A stretch of DNA of 64,000 nt from Herbaspirillum sp. ST 5-3 (GCF_004804275.1 NZ_STGI01000002.1:620001-684000), one strand, 5' to 3'. Positions 9,119 through 17,370 are shown, counted from the first letter of the stretch. The notes: generated by a model from the letters alone, not told the origin. A program made the numbers and translations.

Positions 9119-9262
9119 TCAATTCTCCGTGTCATCCGAGAACCCCGAAACGGGGGGCGATAAAGTACCGGCCGCGCAAGCAAGGAGCAACAGAAAGAAG
9201 CCTGCCGCCGGTTGTCGGGGTTTTTCATCATGCGGGCACTGGCCGACAAATCCCGCGAGCAC
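9119..9262 (-). CDS. Possible small hydrophobic protein (47 aa) between TerL and the connector
   Basis: A GTG-started frame whose stop TGA abuts the ATG of the connector gene. The middle contains GFFLLLLACAAG, which looks like a signal or membrane segment with a lipobox-like cysteine, followed by a polar tail ending FSDDTEN. The ribosome site (AAAGGGATA before GTG) is close-spaced and weak. A second frame with tandem ATGs at 9231 and 9228 overlaps it. Since the rest of this operon is almost gap-free, a gene here is plausible, but it could also be a decayed one. Function unknown. Confidence 0.38.
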   Translation of the reverse strand: MLAGFVGQCPHDEKPRQPAAGFFLLLLACAAGTLSPPVSGFSDDTEN

Positions 9263-9298
9263 TATCCCTTTCGGGCCGGGTGCTCTCCGGTCTTAAAA

Positions 9299-10822
9299 TC
9301 ACACAAACATAATTTCCCCGCTGTCATAGACGCTTGCGCCTTCCTCTGCTGCTCGTGCTGCCACGCCCATCGCCATCGCAAGGGCTTGCATTCCGTCTAT
9401 ACGCCCCGTTGCGCGGCTCTTGTCCAGCTTGCGCGCTCCGGTCGGGTCTTTCGTTACTACCGCATTGGCCGCGCACATCGCCAATACCGGGTGCATTCCG
9501 TGCGCAATCCGGCCATTCAGCAATTCGGCTTCCAGCGCATCCAGCGCCGGTGCCATGTCCTTGTAACCTTGGCCCCATTCCACGAGGGGCAGCTCTGCGC
9601 CGATCTTGTCCAGTTCCTTGCGCAGCAGATCGATGCGCCAGCGGTCATAGGCGATGGCTTGGACGTTCAGACCGTCCAGAATCTCGGCCATGTCGTGCGC
9701 CACATACTCATAGTCCACCGTTGCGCCTGGGGTGGTGCGCAGATAGCCGCGCTGCTCCCATAGGTCATAAGGGGAGCGGTCGCGCTTGGCGCGCTCATGA
9801 ATTCCTTGTGCCGGTGTCCAGAAGTGCGGCACTACCTGCCACACGCCGCCCACCTTGCCGACGATCACAAGCGCGGTTAGGTCGGTGCGCGCCGATAGGT
9901 CAAGGCCGCCCCAAATTGGGGTAGCCTCGTCAAATCGCGTTTGTAGCGCGATTTCTCCCCCGCACGATTTCCACACATCTGGCGAGACAAACGGGCTTTC
10001 AGTCGATACGCGCTGATTCAGCAGTAGATTGCGTGCGCTGTTCTCCATGCTCGGCATGCGTTGCGCTTGCGTCATCTGCTCGCGCAGGTCATCTTCACTG
10101 CGGAACAGGCCCAAGGCAGGATTGGCCGCTTTCCACGCTTGCGCGTCCATCAAATCGCAACTATCAGGGGCTGCGTACAAGTGGCAGACCATGCGCGGGT
10201 CGTTGCTGGCCTTGGCATCGTCAAGCCATACGCTCAACAGGTCGGCATCACTTGCGGCTTGCGTGCTGATCGCAATCAGCAGCGGTTCAGCATGTGCACC
10301 TTGGCTGGTGGTGATTGCGTCCACAAAGTCCGATTGTGGGCCTCGTACCTGCCCGATTTCGTCCAGGATCGCCAGAACAGGGGAAAGGCCGTGTGCCGTC
10401 TTGCCGTCAGCGGCCAGCGCCTTGTATTCGGTATTTAGGGGCAGTCCTAGCAGGCGCTTTCCGCTCGGGACAATCCGCACGATCTGCGACAGCCGCGGCG
10501 ATAGCTGCACCATCTTGGCCGCCAGGTTGAACACAAGCGCGGCTTGATCGCGGCTCATGGCTCCGCTGACTAGCTGGCTATTCTGCTTGGCTTCAGGCCC
10601 GACAAGATGCGCCAGCAGCAGGCCGGCAATCAGGCCGGATTTGCCGTTCTTCCTCGCAATGGACAGGTAGGCGCGGCGGGTGCCGTGCGGATTGTCGTAC
10701 ACCTCGCGGATAAACCGCTTTTGAAACTCGGCCAGAATCATGGGCTTGCCCACATGCGCGCCGTCCGGTGTCAGACAGTGCTTTTCAATGAAGGCAATCA
10801 CACGTTCTGCGCGCGTCATCAT
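9299..10822 (-). CDS. Phage terminase large subunit
   Basis: ATP-driven DNA packaging motor and headful or cos nuclease. The Walker A variant SIARKNGKS is at about residues 54-62 and the Walker B AILDE at about 151-155. The C-terminal nuclease half has GGLDLSARTDLTAL (first acidic residue), AYDRWR, and an HGMHPVLAMCAANAVV region typical of HK97-type TerL proteins. Length 507 is normal. It overlaps TerS by 4 bp. An intact TerL shows the element can package DNA into its own heads. Confidence 0.92.
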   Translation of the reverse strand: MMTRAERVIAFIEKHCLTPDGAHVGKPMILAEFQKRFIREVYDNPHGTRRAYLSIARKNGKSGLIAGLLLAHLVGPEAKQNSQLVSGAMSRDQAALVFNLAAKMVQLSPRLSQIVRIVPSGKRLLGLPLNTEYKALAADGKTAHGLSPVLAILDEIGQVRGPQSDFVDAITTSQGAHAEPLLIAISTQAASDADLLSVWLDDAKASNDPRMVCHLYAAPDSCDLMDAQAWKAANPALGLFRSEDDLREQMTQAQRMPSMENSARNLLLNQRVSTESPFVSPDVWKSCGGEIALQTRFDEATPIWGGLDLSARTDLTALVIVGKVGGVWQVVPHFWTPAQGIHERAKRDRSPYDLWEQRGYLRTTPGATVDYEYVAHDMAEILDGLNVQAIAYDRWRIDLLRKELDKIGAELPLVEWGQGYKDMAPALDALEAELLNGRIAHGMHPVLAMCAANAVVTKDPTGARKLDKSRATGRIDGMQALAMAMGVAARAAEEGASVYDSGEIMFV

Positions 10823-11280
10823 TGCACCACGCGCAGAGTAGGAATCAGGTCATCGTCGTCTTGCTCGCGTGCTTGGCGTTCCAGTTCCAGCACCTTGGCC
10901 GCATCCTCCGACTTGCCGACAGTTGCCTCCGCATGGACATGAAGAACGCGCTTCAATGCCACGGCACGGCGGCTCAATGTCTCGACGATTGCGGCCAGAG
11001 GGTGCGGCTTGTCGCCCAGCAGATAACCAGCGGCGGCAAGGTCAGCATGTAGCTGTTCAATATCGGCCTGAGTCCTCGCCAGATTCGCGGCGGTCGCAAG
11101 GTCTACATCCGTCCAGGTATCACGCGCACGGGCTTGCATAATCGCGTTCCAGAACGGTCTATCGATCTGACGTAGGGTGATATGCGCCGGCGGCTCCAAT
11201 GGCCCCATAGCGGCTGCTTTCGCGGCTGCTATGGCTGCAGCGGCGCTATCGGATCGTTTGCGCTTGGGAGTCACTTTCAT
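10819..11280 (-). CDS. Phage terminase small subunit (P27-type)
   Basis: 153-residue DNA-recognition subunit that chooses the genome to be packaged. The N-terminus is basic and alanine-rich; ITLRQIDRPFWNAIMQ, then DVDLATAANLARTQADIEQ and GYLLGDKPHPLAAIVETLSR match the P27-family pattern. Overlaps TerL and HNH by ATGA at each end, so HNH-TerS-TerL are translationally coupled. A dedicated TerS implies the element specifies its own packaging signal. Confidence 0.82.
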   Translation of the reverse strand: MKVTPKRKRSDSAAAAIAAAKAAAMGPLEPPAHITLRQIDRPFWNAIMQARARDTWTDVDLATAANLARTQADIEQLHADLAAAGYLLGDKPHPLAAIVETLSRRAVALKRVLHVHAEATVGKSEDAAKVLELERQAREQDDDDLIPTLRVVQ

Positions 11281-11756
11281 GGCTCGTTTTCTCGGTTAGC
11301 GTTAAATGACGAGGTACCAGTCGGTCTGTTGGCCTGCCGATCTGGTGATTTTTCGCGCTCGTAGTCAATGCGCCAAGGATGGTTCGGATTAAGTGGAATG
11401 CCGTCCGCATCGCATCCATAACTCACGCGTCGTCCCATGTCGGCATTGGTCTTGCGTGAGTGGCACTCATGGCATAGCGCCTGCAAGTTATCCCGCCTGT
11501 TGTTGCTCGGGTCGTTGTCGATGTGATCCACGTCAGTGGCAGGCGTAACACGTCCTAAGGCTTGGCAATGACGGCACAGCGGTTCATCAGCAAGCACGGA
11601 GGCGCGCAGCTTGCGCCAAGCCGCGCTATCGAGTGCCAGCGTTCGCCCGTTCGCCTCTTGCTTCTGCTTCAGCGTCTTGATGCCGCGTGCCTTCATCGGA
11701 TCAAGCACCTGTAGCCGGGGCTTGAGCATTTGCAGCTTGCGCTTGGCGTTGGTCAT
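11277..11756 (-). CDS. HNH endonuclease of the packaging module
   Basis: 159 residues. CRHC followed by DVDHIDNDPSNNRRDNLQALCHECHSRKT gives the HNH core with two CxxC zinc pairs. In HK97-like phages, HNH proteins beside the terminase genes assist TerL in cutting DNA during packaging. The ATG at 11756 has GAGG seven bases upstream and overlaps the end of the portal gene by 56 bp; a later in-frame ATG at 11696 would avoid this overlap. The position between portal and TerS supports a packaging role over a homing role. Confidence 0.86.
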   Translation of the reverse strand: MTNAKRKLQMLKPRLQVLDPMKARGIKTLKQKQEANGRTLALDSAAWRKLRASVLADEPLCRHCQALGRVTPATDVDHIDNDPSNNRRDNLQALCHECHSRKTNADMGRRVSYGCDADGIPLNPNHPWRIDYEREKSPDRQANRPTGTSSFNANRENEP

Positions 11757-12882
11757 TGGTCATCCTCGGTAGGTTCTCGAACTTGCGCACTTCGTCGGGC
11801 AGGAGCCAGCCATCGGCAATGCCCTTGCTGTAGAACTCAGCACGGTTGCCGCTATCGCCACGCAGCAGTCCTTCGACGTTATGCTCTGCGAAGTAGATAC
11901 GCCGCCCGGCATCGGTCAGCAGTGCTCTCGATATGGCTTGCTCCCACATCGCCATGTGACGCCGCAGGGTGTGGACTACGAACACGCGGTTCATTTCCAC
12001 GCTGTTGCTGTAGTTGCCGTGCCTGAGATCCCCGATGATGGTCGGTGGTACGCGGAACAGTCGCGCTATCTCTTCGACAGAGAATTGACGTGCTTCCAGC
12101 CATTGCGCATCCTCCATGCTCATGGATACGGTCTGATACTCGACGCCTTCTTCGAGGATGGCTGTCTTGCCGGCATTCGTGCCGCCGCCGTACTGACTGC
12201 TCCAACTGTTCGCTATGTTCGTGCGCTGATCGGCCTTGAGCTTTTGCGGGAACTTCAGGATGCCGGCCAGCCGTGCGCCATTGGTAAAGGTCGAATTGCC
12301 GTGGTCACGCTCGGAGAGTGCGAGCTGTACCGTTTCGCGGCTGGCCGTGATCGGTGCCACGCCCACCAATCCATTTTCGGAGCGGTGCCGCAGGTGGAAC
12401 ATTTCCTCTTGCAGCAGTCGCCGGATAGTTCCCTTGCCGTCAGTGACTTCATAAGCCAGCCTGCCGTTTTCCAATTGGATGACGGTCACGCGGTCATTGT
12501 GAATCGGGGTCAGGCTTCTAACCTGGCCGTCATAACCGCGCTTGATTTCGGCGTAGGCATTCCCGCGCAGCAGAACGGCGGCTTGCATCTGCTCTCGAAA
12601 CTCCAAGGCGGTTTGCAAGTCGTTCGGTGCATCGTGAAGAACCTTGTAGAGCGGGTGATCGCTTGCGCGCTCGCGGCCTTCGTCCTCAGTTCTGCGGTAC
12701 AGGATGAGGGGCAGTGATGCAATCGTTTCGCTGATCGCACTGACGCACGCATAGACGGTCGAAAGGCTTTCGGCTTGGCCTGGTGATGTGCTGCCGGCCA
12801 TGAGCGCCACGGCATTCCATGAAGGATCGGTTGCGCGTTTCTCGAAACCGAAGCGGCTTAGGGTTCGGGTGATGAAGTTCAT
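11701..12882 (-). CDS. HK97-family phage portal protein
   Basis: 393-residue protein that forms the dodecameric vertex through which DNA enters. Family features include an early LSTVYACVSAISETIASLP, DHPLYKVLHDAPND, LLRGNAYAEI, a central VAPITASRETVQLAL and the late VEEIARLFRVPPTIIGD. Length is within the 390-430 range. Start ATGA overlaps the protease stop. An upstream position before HNH-TerS-TerL reverses the order common in many phages, where terminase genes precede the portal, and is seen in cf-PICI-type modules. Confidence 0.92.
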   Translation of the reverse strand: MNFITRTLSRFGFEKRATDPSWNAVALMAGSTSPGQAESLSTVYACVSAISETIASLPLILYRRTEDEGRERASDHPLYKVLHDAPNDLQTALEFREQMQAAVLLRGNAYAEIKRGYDGQVRSLTPIHNDRVTVIQLENGRLAYEVTDGKGTIRRLLQEEMFHLRHRSENGLVGVAPITASRETVQLALSERDHGNSTFTNGARLAGILKFPQKLKADQRTNIANSWSSQYGGGTNAGKTAILEEGVEYQTVSMSMEDAQWLEARQFSVEEIARLFRVPPTIIGDLRHGNYSNSVEMNRVFVVHTLRRHMAMWEQAISRALLTDAGRRIYFAEHNVEGLLRGDSGNRAEFYSKGIADGWLLPDEVRKFENLPRMTNDQRQAQAANAQAPATGA

Positions 12883-13427
12883 ACGGTCAGAGTCCAGAGC
12901 GTGAAATTGTTCAGGTAGTCGTCACGCTTCCATGCCTCCATGCTGCGCTTGGCGACTTCGGTATCCAGATAGGCAGGATTTGAGGTGATGGTGACTTCGC
13001 GCAGGTCAACGGTGATAAGGTCACGCTGTAACGTGCCGTCGCGCATTTCCCAATGGTCGCCGCCAGCCGGAACATTGAAACCAAACGAGCAACCCGCAAT
13101 GTCTCCACGTTCCACCAGCACGCCCACATCACGCGCATAGGTCACATCGGGCAGCGTCAGCTCGAAGGCTAGGCCGTGGTCATCTTCGGTCAGCTTCAAG
13201 GTGCCGCTGCGGGTGTTGCCAAGTACCTTGTGCCGGTCATGCTCGAACAAGCCGACAATCGGATCGGTGCCTGCAAGCGACTTGGAGAACGCACCCGGTA
13301 GGATGCGCTCGACAAAGCCGCCTAGGTCTTGACTGAGTGAGCCAAAAACCGCCGCATAGCCGGTGAGCTTGCCGGGGGATGCGGCGCGCAAAATTCCGCC
13401 GCTTCGTATCTCGAAACTATTGGTCAT
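12879..13427 (-). CDS. HK97-family prohead protease
   Basis: 182-residue serine protease that cleaves the capsid delta domain during head maturation. The catalytic histidine is visible in GLFEHDRHKVLG and the serine in GDIAGCSFGF. KLTGYAAVFGSLSQDLGGFVERI is the usual N-terminal strand pattern. It lies 14 bp after the capsid gene and overlaps the portal gene by 4 bp. Confidence 0.91.
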   Translation of the reverse strand: MTNSFEIRSGGILRAASPGKLTGYAAVFGSLSQDLGGFVERILPGAFSKSLAGTDPIVGLFEHDRHKVLGNTRSGTLKLTEDDHGLAFELTLPDVTYARDVGVLVERGDIAGCSFGFNVPAGGDHWEMRDGTLQRDLITVDLREVTITSNPAYLDTEVAKRSMEAWKRDDYLNNFTLWTLTV

Positions 13428-13441
13428 TTGCGCGCCTCCCG

Positions 13442-14668
13442 TTACAGCGTGATGTCGTCAACGATGGCGAACGCTTCTTCACGGCGCGGGGTCATGTCCA
13501 TCGTCGTCAGGATGCGAATCTGTACGCCGCCGCGCTCATACGGGCCGGTTGCATAAGGATTGGCAAGCACTTCCACGCCGCCCCAGGTGCCGATAATCAT
13601 TTCGCTGAAGTCGCCCAGGATAGCGCGGCCTGTTGCCGGTGCGCCTGCCTTGTTTGCAAGGTGCTTGGAGACTGCGACCGGAATGCCTGCCAATTGGCCG
13701 TTTTCCATCAGGTAGCCCGGTAAGCCGGCATCCTTCAATGTCTTGCGCAGGATCGTTGCCACGCCCGGCGAGGTAAGCCAGTAGTTCGGCGCGATGTTGT
13801 CCAGCGTCAGACCTTCCAGCACGGTTAGCACGGTGCCCCAATTGAGGGTAGCCAGTGTGCCGGTGCCGGTTGCAGCGGTGACCACGCCCTCGGGTTCCTT
13901 GATGCCATCGCCGTGCAACAGTGCCAGATCGACGGCAGCGGAAACCACGTTCACGAAATCGTCACGAACCAGTTGTTCAATCGCCGGATTAGCCTGTTGC
14001 AGCAGTTGGCGAGACAGTTCTGTAATCGCGCCGACGTGACGCGGTTTCAACGTGATGTTGTCGAAGGTCAGGCCGGAATCGGTCAAGCTATCGCCTTCAG
14101 CGAGCCATTGCGCGGTGCTCGATGTTTTCTGGCGCGGAATCACGGTATCGCCGCGCAGGTTCGGCAGCACGCGTGCGCCCAGGCTCTTGACTACCAAGGC
14201 ATTGCGCAGCAGGCCGACGAACTGATCGGGCCGGAAATCGTCAGGCACGATGCCGGCAGCGGTGGTGGTGGTTTGCGCAGCACGCTTTTCAAAGATGCTC
14301 ATCGGGACAGCCACGCCGGTAGCCTTGCGCCCGGTCATGCGCTCATGCTCTTGCGCATACTCGGCAAGCGCACCAGTCAGGCCACGTTGTTCTACTTGCG
14401 CGTTGATCGCGTCCACCAGATTGATGCGGCTTTCCAGATTGGCGAGCGGCTTGTCGGTGACGGCTTCGCCCTTCATGTGGCGTTCAGCTTCAGCCAGAAA
14501 TGCGGCTCGACTTTCTTCTGCTTCAAGGCTTGTAATCTTGGCTTTCAGTTGATCGAACTTCGCGGTTTCGTCAGCGTTCAAATTGCGCTTCTCGGCTTGC
14601 GCCTTTTCGACCATTCCGCGCATTTCGGCCACTGCCAGAGCGCGCTGCTCTTTGATGTTGTGGATCAT
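13442..14668 (-). CDS. HK97-family phage major capsid protein
   Basis: Shell protein of about 408 residues. An N-terminal coiled-coil delta (scaffold) region of about 100 residues (ALAVAEMRGMVEKAQAEKR, then TAKFDQLKAKITSLEAEE) precedes the HK97 fold, which shows LLRNALVVKSLGARVLPN, GDTVIPRQ, LTDSGLTFDNITLKPRHVGA and the C-terminal LANPYATGPYERGGVQIRIL. I chose the ATG at 14668 (MIHNIKEQ) since AAAGGAT lies seven bases upstream; an in-frame start at 14710 has no such site. First gene of the head operon, with its own promoter region at 14702-14770. Confidence 0.93.
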   Translation of the reverse strand: MIHNIKEQRALAVAEMRGMVEKAQAEKRNLNADETAKFDQLKAKITSLEAEESRAAFLAEAERHMKGEAVTDKPLANLESRINLVDAINAQVEQRGLTGALAEYAQEHERMTGRKATGVAVPMSIFEKRAAQTTTTAAGIVPDDFRPDQFVGLLRNALVVKSLGARVLPNLRGDTVIPRQKTSSTAQWLAEGDSLTDSGLTFDNITLKPRHVGAITELSRQLLQQANPAIEQLVRDDFVNVVSAAVDLALLHGDGIKEPEGVVTAATGTGTLATLNWGTVLTVLEGLTLDNIAPNYWLTSPGVATILRKTLKDAGLPGYLMENGQLAGIPVAVSKHLANKAGAPATGRAILGDFSEMIIGTWGGVEVLANPYATGPYERGGVQIRILTTMDMTPRREEAFAIVDDITL

Positions 14669-14701
14669 GTTTATCCTTTGCAAAGGGGTTGATGTAACCC
14701 C

Positions 14702-14770
14702 TAAATACACTGGATAAAAACACAGGTCAATGCCTATTTAATAGGCAATACTTCCTCGGATTTCCTCGGA
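14702..14770 (-). promoter_or_regulatory. Promoter and operator region of the head operon
   Basis: Read on the minus strand, TTGACC (14730-14725) is followed 17 bases later by TATTTA (14707-14702), a good sigma-70 spacing. Directly upstream of the -35 is a 17-bp perfect palindrome, TGCCTATT-T-AATAGGCA (14731-14747), and then a tandem repeat of the decamer YTTCCTCGGA (14751-14770). The placement of both elements just upstream of the -35 suits an activator. Confidence 0.6.
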
Positions 14771-14813
14771 TGAAAAATATTTTTGTGGTGTAGTTTTTCA
14801 GTCGCCAAATATG

Positions 14814-14841
14814 AAAAAAGCCAGCCGGTTAGGGCAGGCTT
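14814..14841 (-). terminator. Rho-independent terminator after the replication-type genes
   Basis: On the minus strand AAGCCTGCC pairs with GGCTGGCTT (one T-T mismatch) around CTAACC, followed by six T. It separates the ATPase operon from the head operon, so the two halves of the element are transcribed independently. Confidence 0.75.
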
Positions 14842-14863
14842 CAATGCGCGGTTTAATGGTCGG

Positions 14864-15394
14864 CTAACTGCTTTTTAGCTCATTGCGAAACCAGTCAAGG
14901 GAGTGCGCAATACTGAATAATGATTGCCGACTTCGCACCTCCAAGATGCGCTCTTTTGCAGCATCATCCAGCTTGAAGCGTTCGCAGAACTGACCGATCA
15001 AAGCATCCAGTTCCTTTATCATCGCCAGCCATTCATGCGCTGGCCGAATATTTGCGCAGTCCGCCGCAAGTTGCGTTGCCTCTGCAAGTGAGAGTCCGTC
15101 AACCTCCATAAACTCCGCTATCAAATCAGTTGCGCGGTTGCGCTCCTTAGGCAACGCAACTGCGCAACTTACCGGCGGATCGTGCGCAACTTTTGATGCA
15201 GCAGTTGCGGTTACTGTTTCCGCTTGGTTGCGGTACTGTTGCGCCTTGAGTTGCGCCCGCAACTCCCGGATTGATGCGGGTTTCCGGGGATTTTGATGCG
15301 TGCCGGTTGCACTCAAGGTTGCGTCATTTGCGGGAGTTGCGCAGTTGCGTTGTATAGGCAACGCAACTGCGCAACTTTTCTGAGCGGCGGTCAT
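14864..15394 (-). CDS. Hypothetical element protein with SCAVALP repeats (176 aa)
   Basis: I do not recognise a domain. The protein has two copies of a short motif, KSCAVALPIQRNCAT at the N-terminus and VSCAVALPKERNRAT around residue 75, an arginine- and glutamine-rich stretch between them, and a helical C-terminal half. The underlying DNA is full of GTTGCG/CGCAAC words and contains one perfect and one imperfect inverted repeat. The start overlaps the ATPase stop in ATGA, so it is the last gene of that operon. No function is proposed. Confidence 0.65.
   Translation of the reverse strand: MTAAQKSCAVALPIQRNCATPANDATLSATGTHQNPRKPASIRELRAQLKAQQYRNQAETVTATAASKVAHDPPVSCAVALPKERNRATDLIAEFMEVDGLSLAEATQLAADCANIRPAHEWLAMIKELDALIGQFCERFKLDDAAKERILEVRSRQSLFSIAHSLDWFRNELKSS
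15128..15169. repeat. Imperfect copy of the GTTGCG inverted repeat
   Basis: Arms 15128-15142 and 15155-15169 pair with one G-T wobble. Its right arm and the bases just before it are identical over 23 bases to the right part of the perfect repeat at 15335-15376. Confidence 0.65.
15335..15376. repeat. Perfect 18-bp inverted repeat inside the hypothetical gene
   Basis: Arms 15335-15352 and 15359-15376 are exact reverse complements around the 6-nt loop TATAGG. The arm is AGTTGCGCAGTTGCGTTG. It encodes the first SCAVALP motif of the 176-aa protein, so it is both coding and strongly foldable. Confidence 0.85.
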
Positions 15395-16419
15395 TTGGCA
15401 TCTCCCTTCAGCATTCCGAGTTCCCTAGCCTTGCGCATGTGTCTGGAAACATTCGACTTGTGAATGTCCAACTCAATGCAAATCTCGGCTTGACTTAATC
15501 CTTCGTTGGCTAGTGAAACGACACGATCAAAGGTCGCTTCGGCCAGCTTGGAGATTGCCCAAGATTGATTTCCGTGCGGGTCAGTTATCAATGCCGCTTC
15601 AAATGGCTCCGCTTCTGTACCGTGCAAGTCGCGGCCTTTCTCGAAATGCACTTCGAACTTTGCGCCTTCATCGGCTTGGTAGTCAGGCGGTCGTTTCAAG
15701 GTGATGACAGTATCAAGAATGTCCTCCTTCTTGGATGTGCCGCGCTGTCCTCCACCTTTGCCACTATGGTGAATGAACAGCACGGATCTCCCTTCCTGCC
15801 GCATCATCAGTGCCCACTCTGCAATTACCTGCCAAGATTCAGCGTCATTCTCGCGCCCACCCGATCTAGCCAGCGTCGATAGATTGTCAACGATGATTAG
15901 ATCGGCCTCTTTTGTAAGAGGGAATATTTCTTCTTGGCCTTGCACGGTCGATATGTCAGGCATCGCACCATCTTGCAAGTCCGGTGTCACGATTCTGAAA
16001 TTATCAGGATCAAAGTCAACGTCAGAACTTGAGATTAGCGATGCAAGACGTGATTGCAGCGATGCACCAGGCATCTCGCCATCCAGATAGAGCACTCGAC
16101 GCGGGGTAGTAGCCTGCCAGCCCAGAAAAGCGCCGCCGCTTGCGACTGCAAAGCCAATTCCAAGGGCAACGTGCGTCTTTCCGACGCCTCGCCATGCGTA
16201 GAGCATGGAAAGACTTTGCGTCAACAGCCAAGGCGATAAAATGCGCTCGCGTGGCTTCAGCGGGGTCTGTACCAGCTCCACGATATTGACGGCCCGATAG
16301 CAGCGCAAAACCTTAGGGGCAACGACTTTTGCAACAGCTTGCTCAACGAGTTTGCGCGCTTCTGCAGCGTGCTCGGCTTCCGGTTCAACGTCGAAGCCTT
16401 GTTCGACATATGTACTCAT
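15391..16419 (-). CDS. AAA-family ATPase, RepA/DnaB-like, with C-terminal HTH
   Basis: 342-residue P-loop ATPase of the RSF1010 RepA / RecA-like helicase group. Walker A is AWRGVGKT (about 75-82), then LYLDGEMPG, Walker B LIIVDN (about 174-179) with LFIHHSGKGGGQRGTS after it. The last 50 residues look like a helix-turn-helix (GLSQAEICIELDIHKSNVSRHMRK). Proteins of this type act as replicative helicases or loaders in mobile elements, so it is the best candidate for the element's replication protein. Flanked by ATGA overlaps on both sides. Confidence 0.82.
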   Translation of the reverse strand: MSTYVEQGFDVEPEAEHAAEARKLVEQAVAKVVAPKVLRCYRAVNIVELVQTPLKPRERILSPWLLTQSLSMLYAWRGVGKTHVALGIGFAVASGGAFLGWQATTPRRVLYLDGEMPGASLQSRLASLISSSDVDFDPDNFRIVTPDLQDGAMPDISTVQGQEEIFPLTKEADLIIVDNLSTLARSGGRENDAESWQVIAEWALMMRQEGRSVLFIHHSGKGGGQRGTSKKEDILDTVITLKRPPDYQADEGAKFEVHFEKGRDLHGTEAEPFEAALITDPHGNQSWAISKLAEATFDRVVSLANEGLSQAEICIELDIHKSNVSRHMRKARELGMLKGDAK

Positions 16420-16793
16420 CGGCAGCCCCCATTCTTCAAGAACGCAATGCGCTTATAGTCCAGGTCGATAACTTGCAATCGCCGCGGCCTAGCAGCCAGC
16501 AGGGAACCGCATAACTTGCGTAGCGGGGAGTATTTACTCAGATAGCCGTTGACCATCAGAACAACGTCCAGGCCGGCAACGGATTTGCATTCCTCATCAG
16601 TCGGCAGTCGTTCTGGGTCAATCGTCAGTGCATTGCGCTTCGGTGGACAGCATCCCAAGCCAATCCAGATAAGGCCGGATTTCGGCATAACGCCATTGCT
16701 GCGCAGCTCGATCAGGGGGGATAGGCTGCTAATATTTTGGCGTGAGCTTTCCCAGGCTGCCGTGCTACCGGCTGCCTTTTTTATTTGCGTCAT
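16416..16793 (-). CDS. Hypothetical element protein (125 aa)
   Basis: No domain recognised. The protein contains two CxxxK/C-type cysteine spots (GLGCCPPKRNAL) and a basic C-terminus (RPRRLQVIDLDYKRIAFLKNGGC). It is translationally coupled to the ATPase gene (ATGA overlap) and starts 12 bp after the AlpA gene, so it belongs to the same replication or regulation operon. Confidence 0.6.
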   Translation of the reverse strand: MTQIKKAAGSTAAWESSRQNISSLSPLIELRSNGVMPKSGLIWIGLGCCPPKRNALTIDPERLPTDEECKSVAGLDVVLMVNGYLSKYSPLRKLCGSLLAARPRRLQVIDLDYKRIAFLKNGGCR

Positions 16794-16805
16794 CTTGTCG
16801 CCTCC

Positions 16806-17003
16806 TTACGCTGCTTTAGAGGCTTGGATGCGCGATTGCTGCCATTCGGCTATGGAAGTGGAAGTCCATGCAACGGCACGCGGGCCGATGCGGACAGGCG
16901 CGGGAAACTCGCCGTCTTTAATGGCTTGATAGATGGAGCTGCGCGATTTCCCGGTTTTGCCCATCACGACAGCCAGCTTGAGAAATTCAATATTCGTTGT
17001 CAT
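16806..17003 (-). CDS. alpA: AlpA-family excisionase/transcriptional regulator
   Basis: 65-residue MerR/excisionase-type helix-turn-helix protein: FLKLAVVMGKTGKSRSSIYQAIKDG followed by the wing FPAPVRIGPRAVAW and SIAEWQQSR. AlpA homologues control integrase or excision in satellites such as P4-like elements and Gram-negative PICIs. It heads the alpA-ATPase operon, downstream of a 551-bp non-coding region. It is the only recognisable DNA-binding regulator on the element apart from the ATPase HTH. Confidence 0.88.
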   Translation of the reverse strand: MTTNIEFLKLAVVMGKTGKSRSSIYQAIKDGEFPAPVRIGPRAVAWTSTSIAEWQQSRIQASKAA

Positions 17004-17156
17004 ATTGCCACCTTCTTAAAAAGTGGCGAGAACCCCAGTTCCGCTAAAGAAGTCCATTACCGTGCAACAAAGTGTTTAGTTTTCTTTAGCAATCTGGTAT
17101 AAAATCGAGTTGCCCTTAGCCGGGTGCAATCGTTTCTGGCCCTCGCCTTAAACATC

Positions 17157-17188
17157 GCAACCCTTGGGATTGCCGTCCCTTGGGTTGC
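17157..17188. repeat. Inverted repeat / hairpin
   Basis: GCAACCC-TT-GGGA is followed after TTGCCG by TCCC-TT-GGGTTGC: eleven base pairs with a symmetric TT/TT internal bulge. It lies between the repeat array and alpA. Confidence 0.6.
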
Positions 17189-17370
17189 TCCCTTCCTCAA
17201 TTCCCCCGCCACATCCAGCAAGCGCCGCTTAATTCTTACTGTATCTAGTAGGTTTCTCTTGGACTTGAAGCAATTGTAATGAAAAAAGGGGGCTTCTCCA
17301 TAGAAAAAATTCTCGTTATTTTGTAATGATATTAATTTTCATGACCTGTACGGCTGAACAGTAGTTTTTT

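Noticed and set aside
11277-11756. HNH gene as homing endonuclease or intron remnant
   Set aside because: It is translationally coupled to terminase genes, and portal, TerS and TerL are uninterrupted, so a packaging role is simpler.
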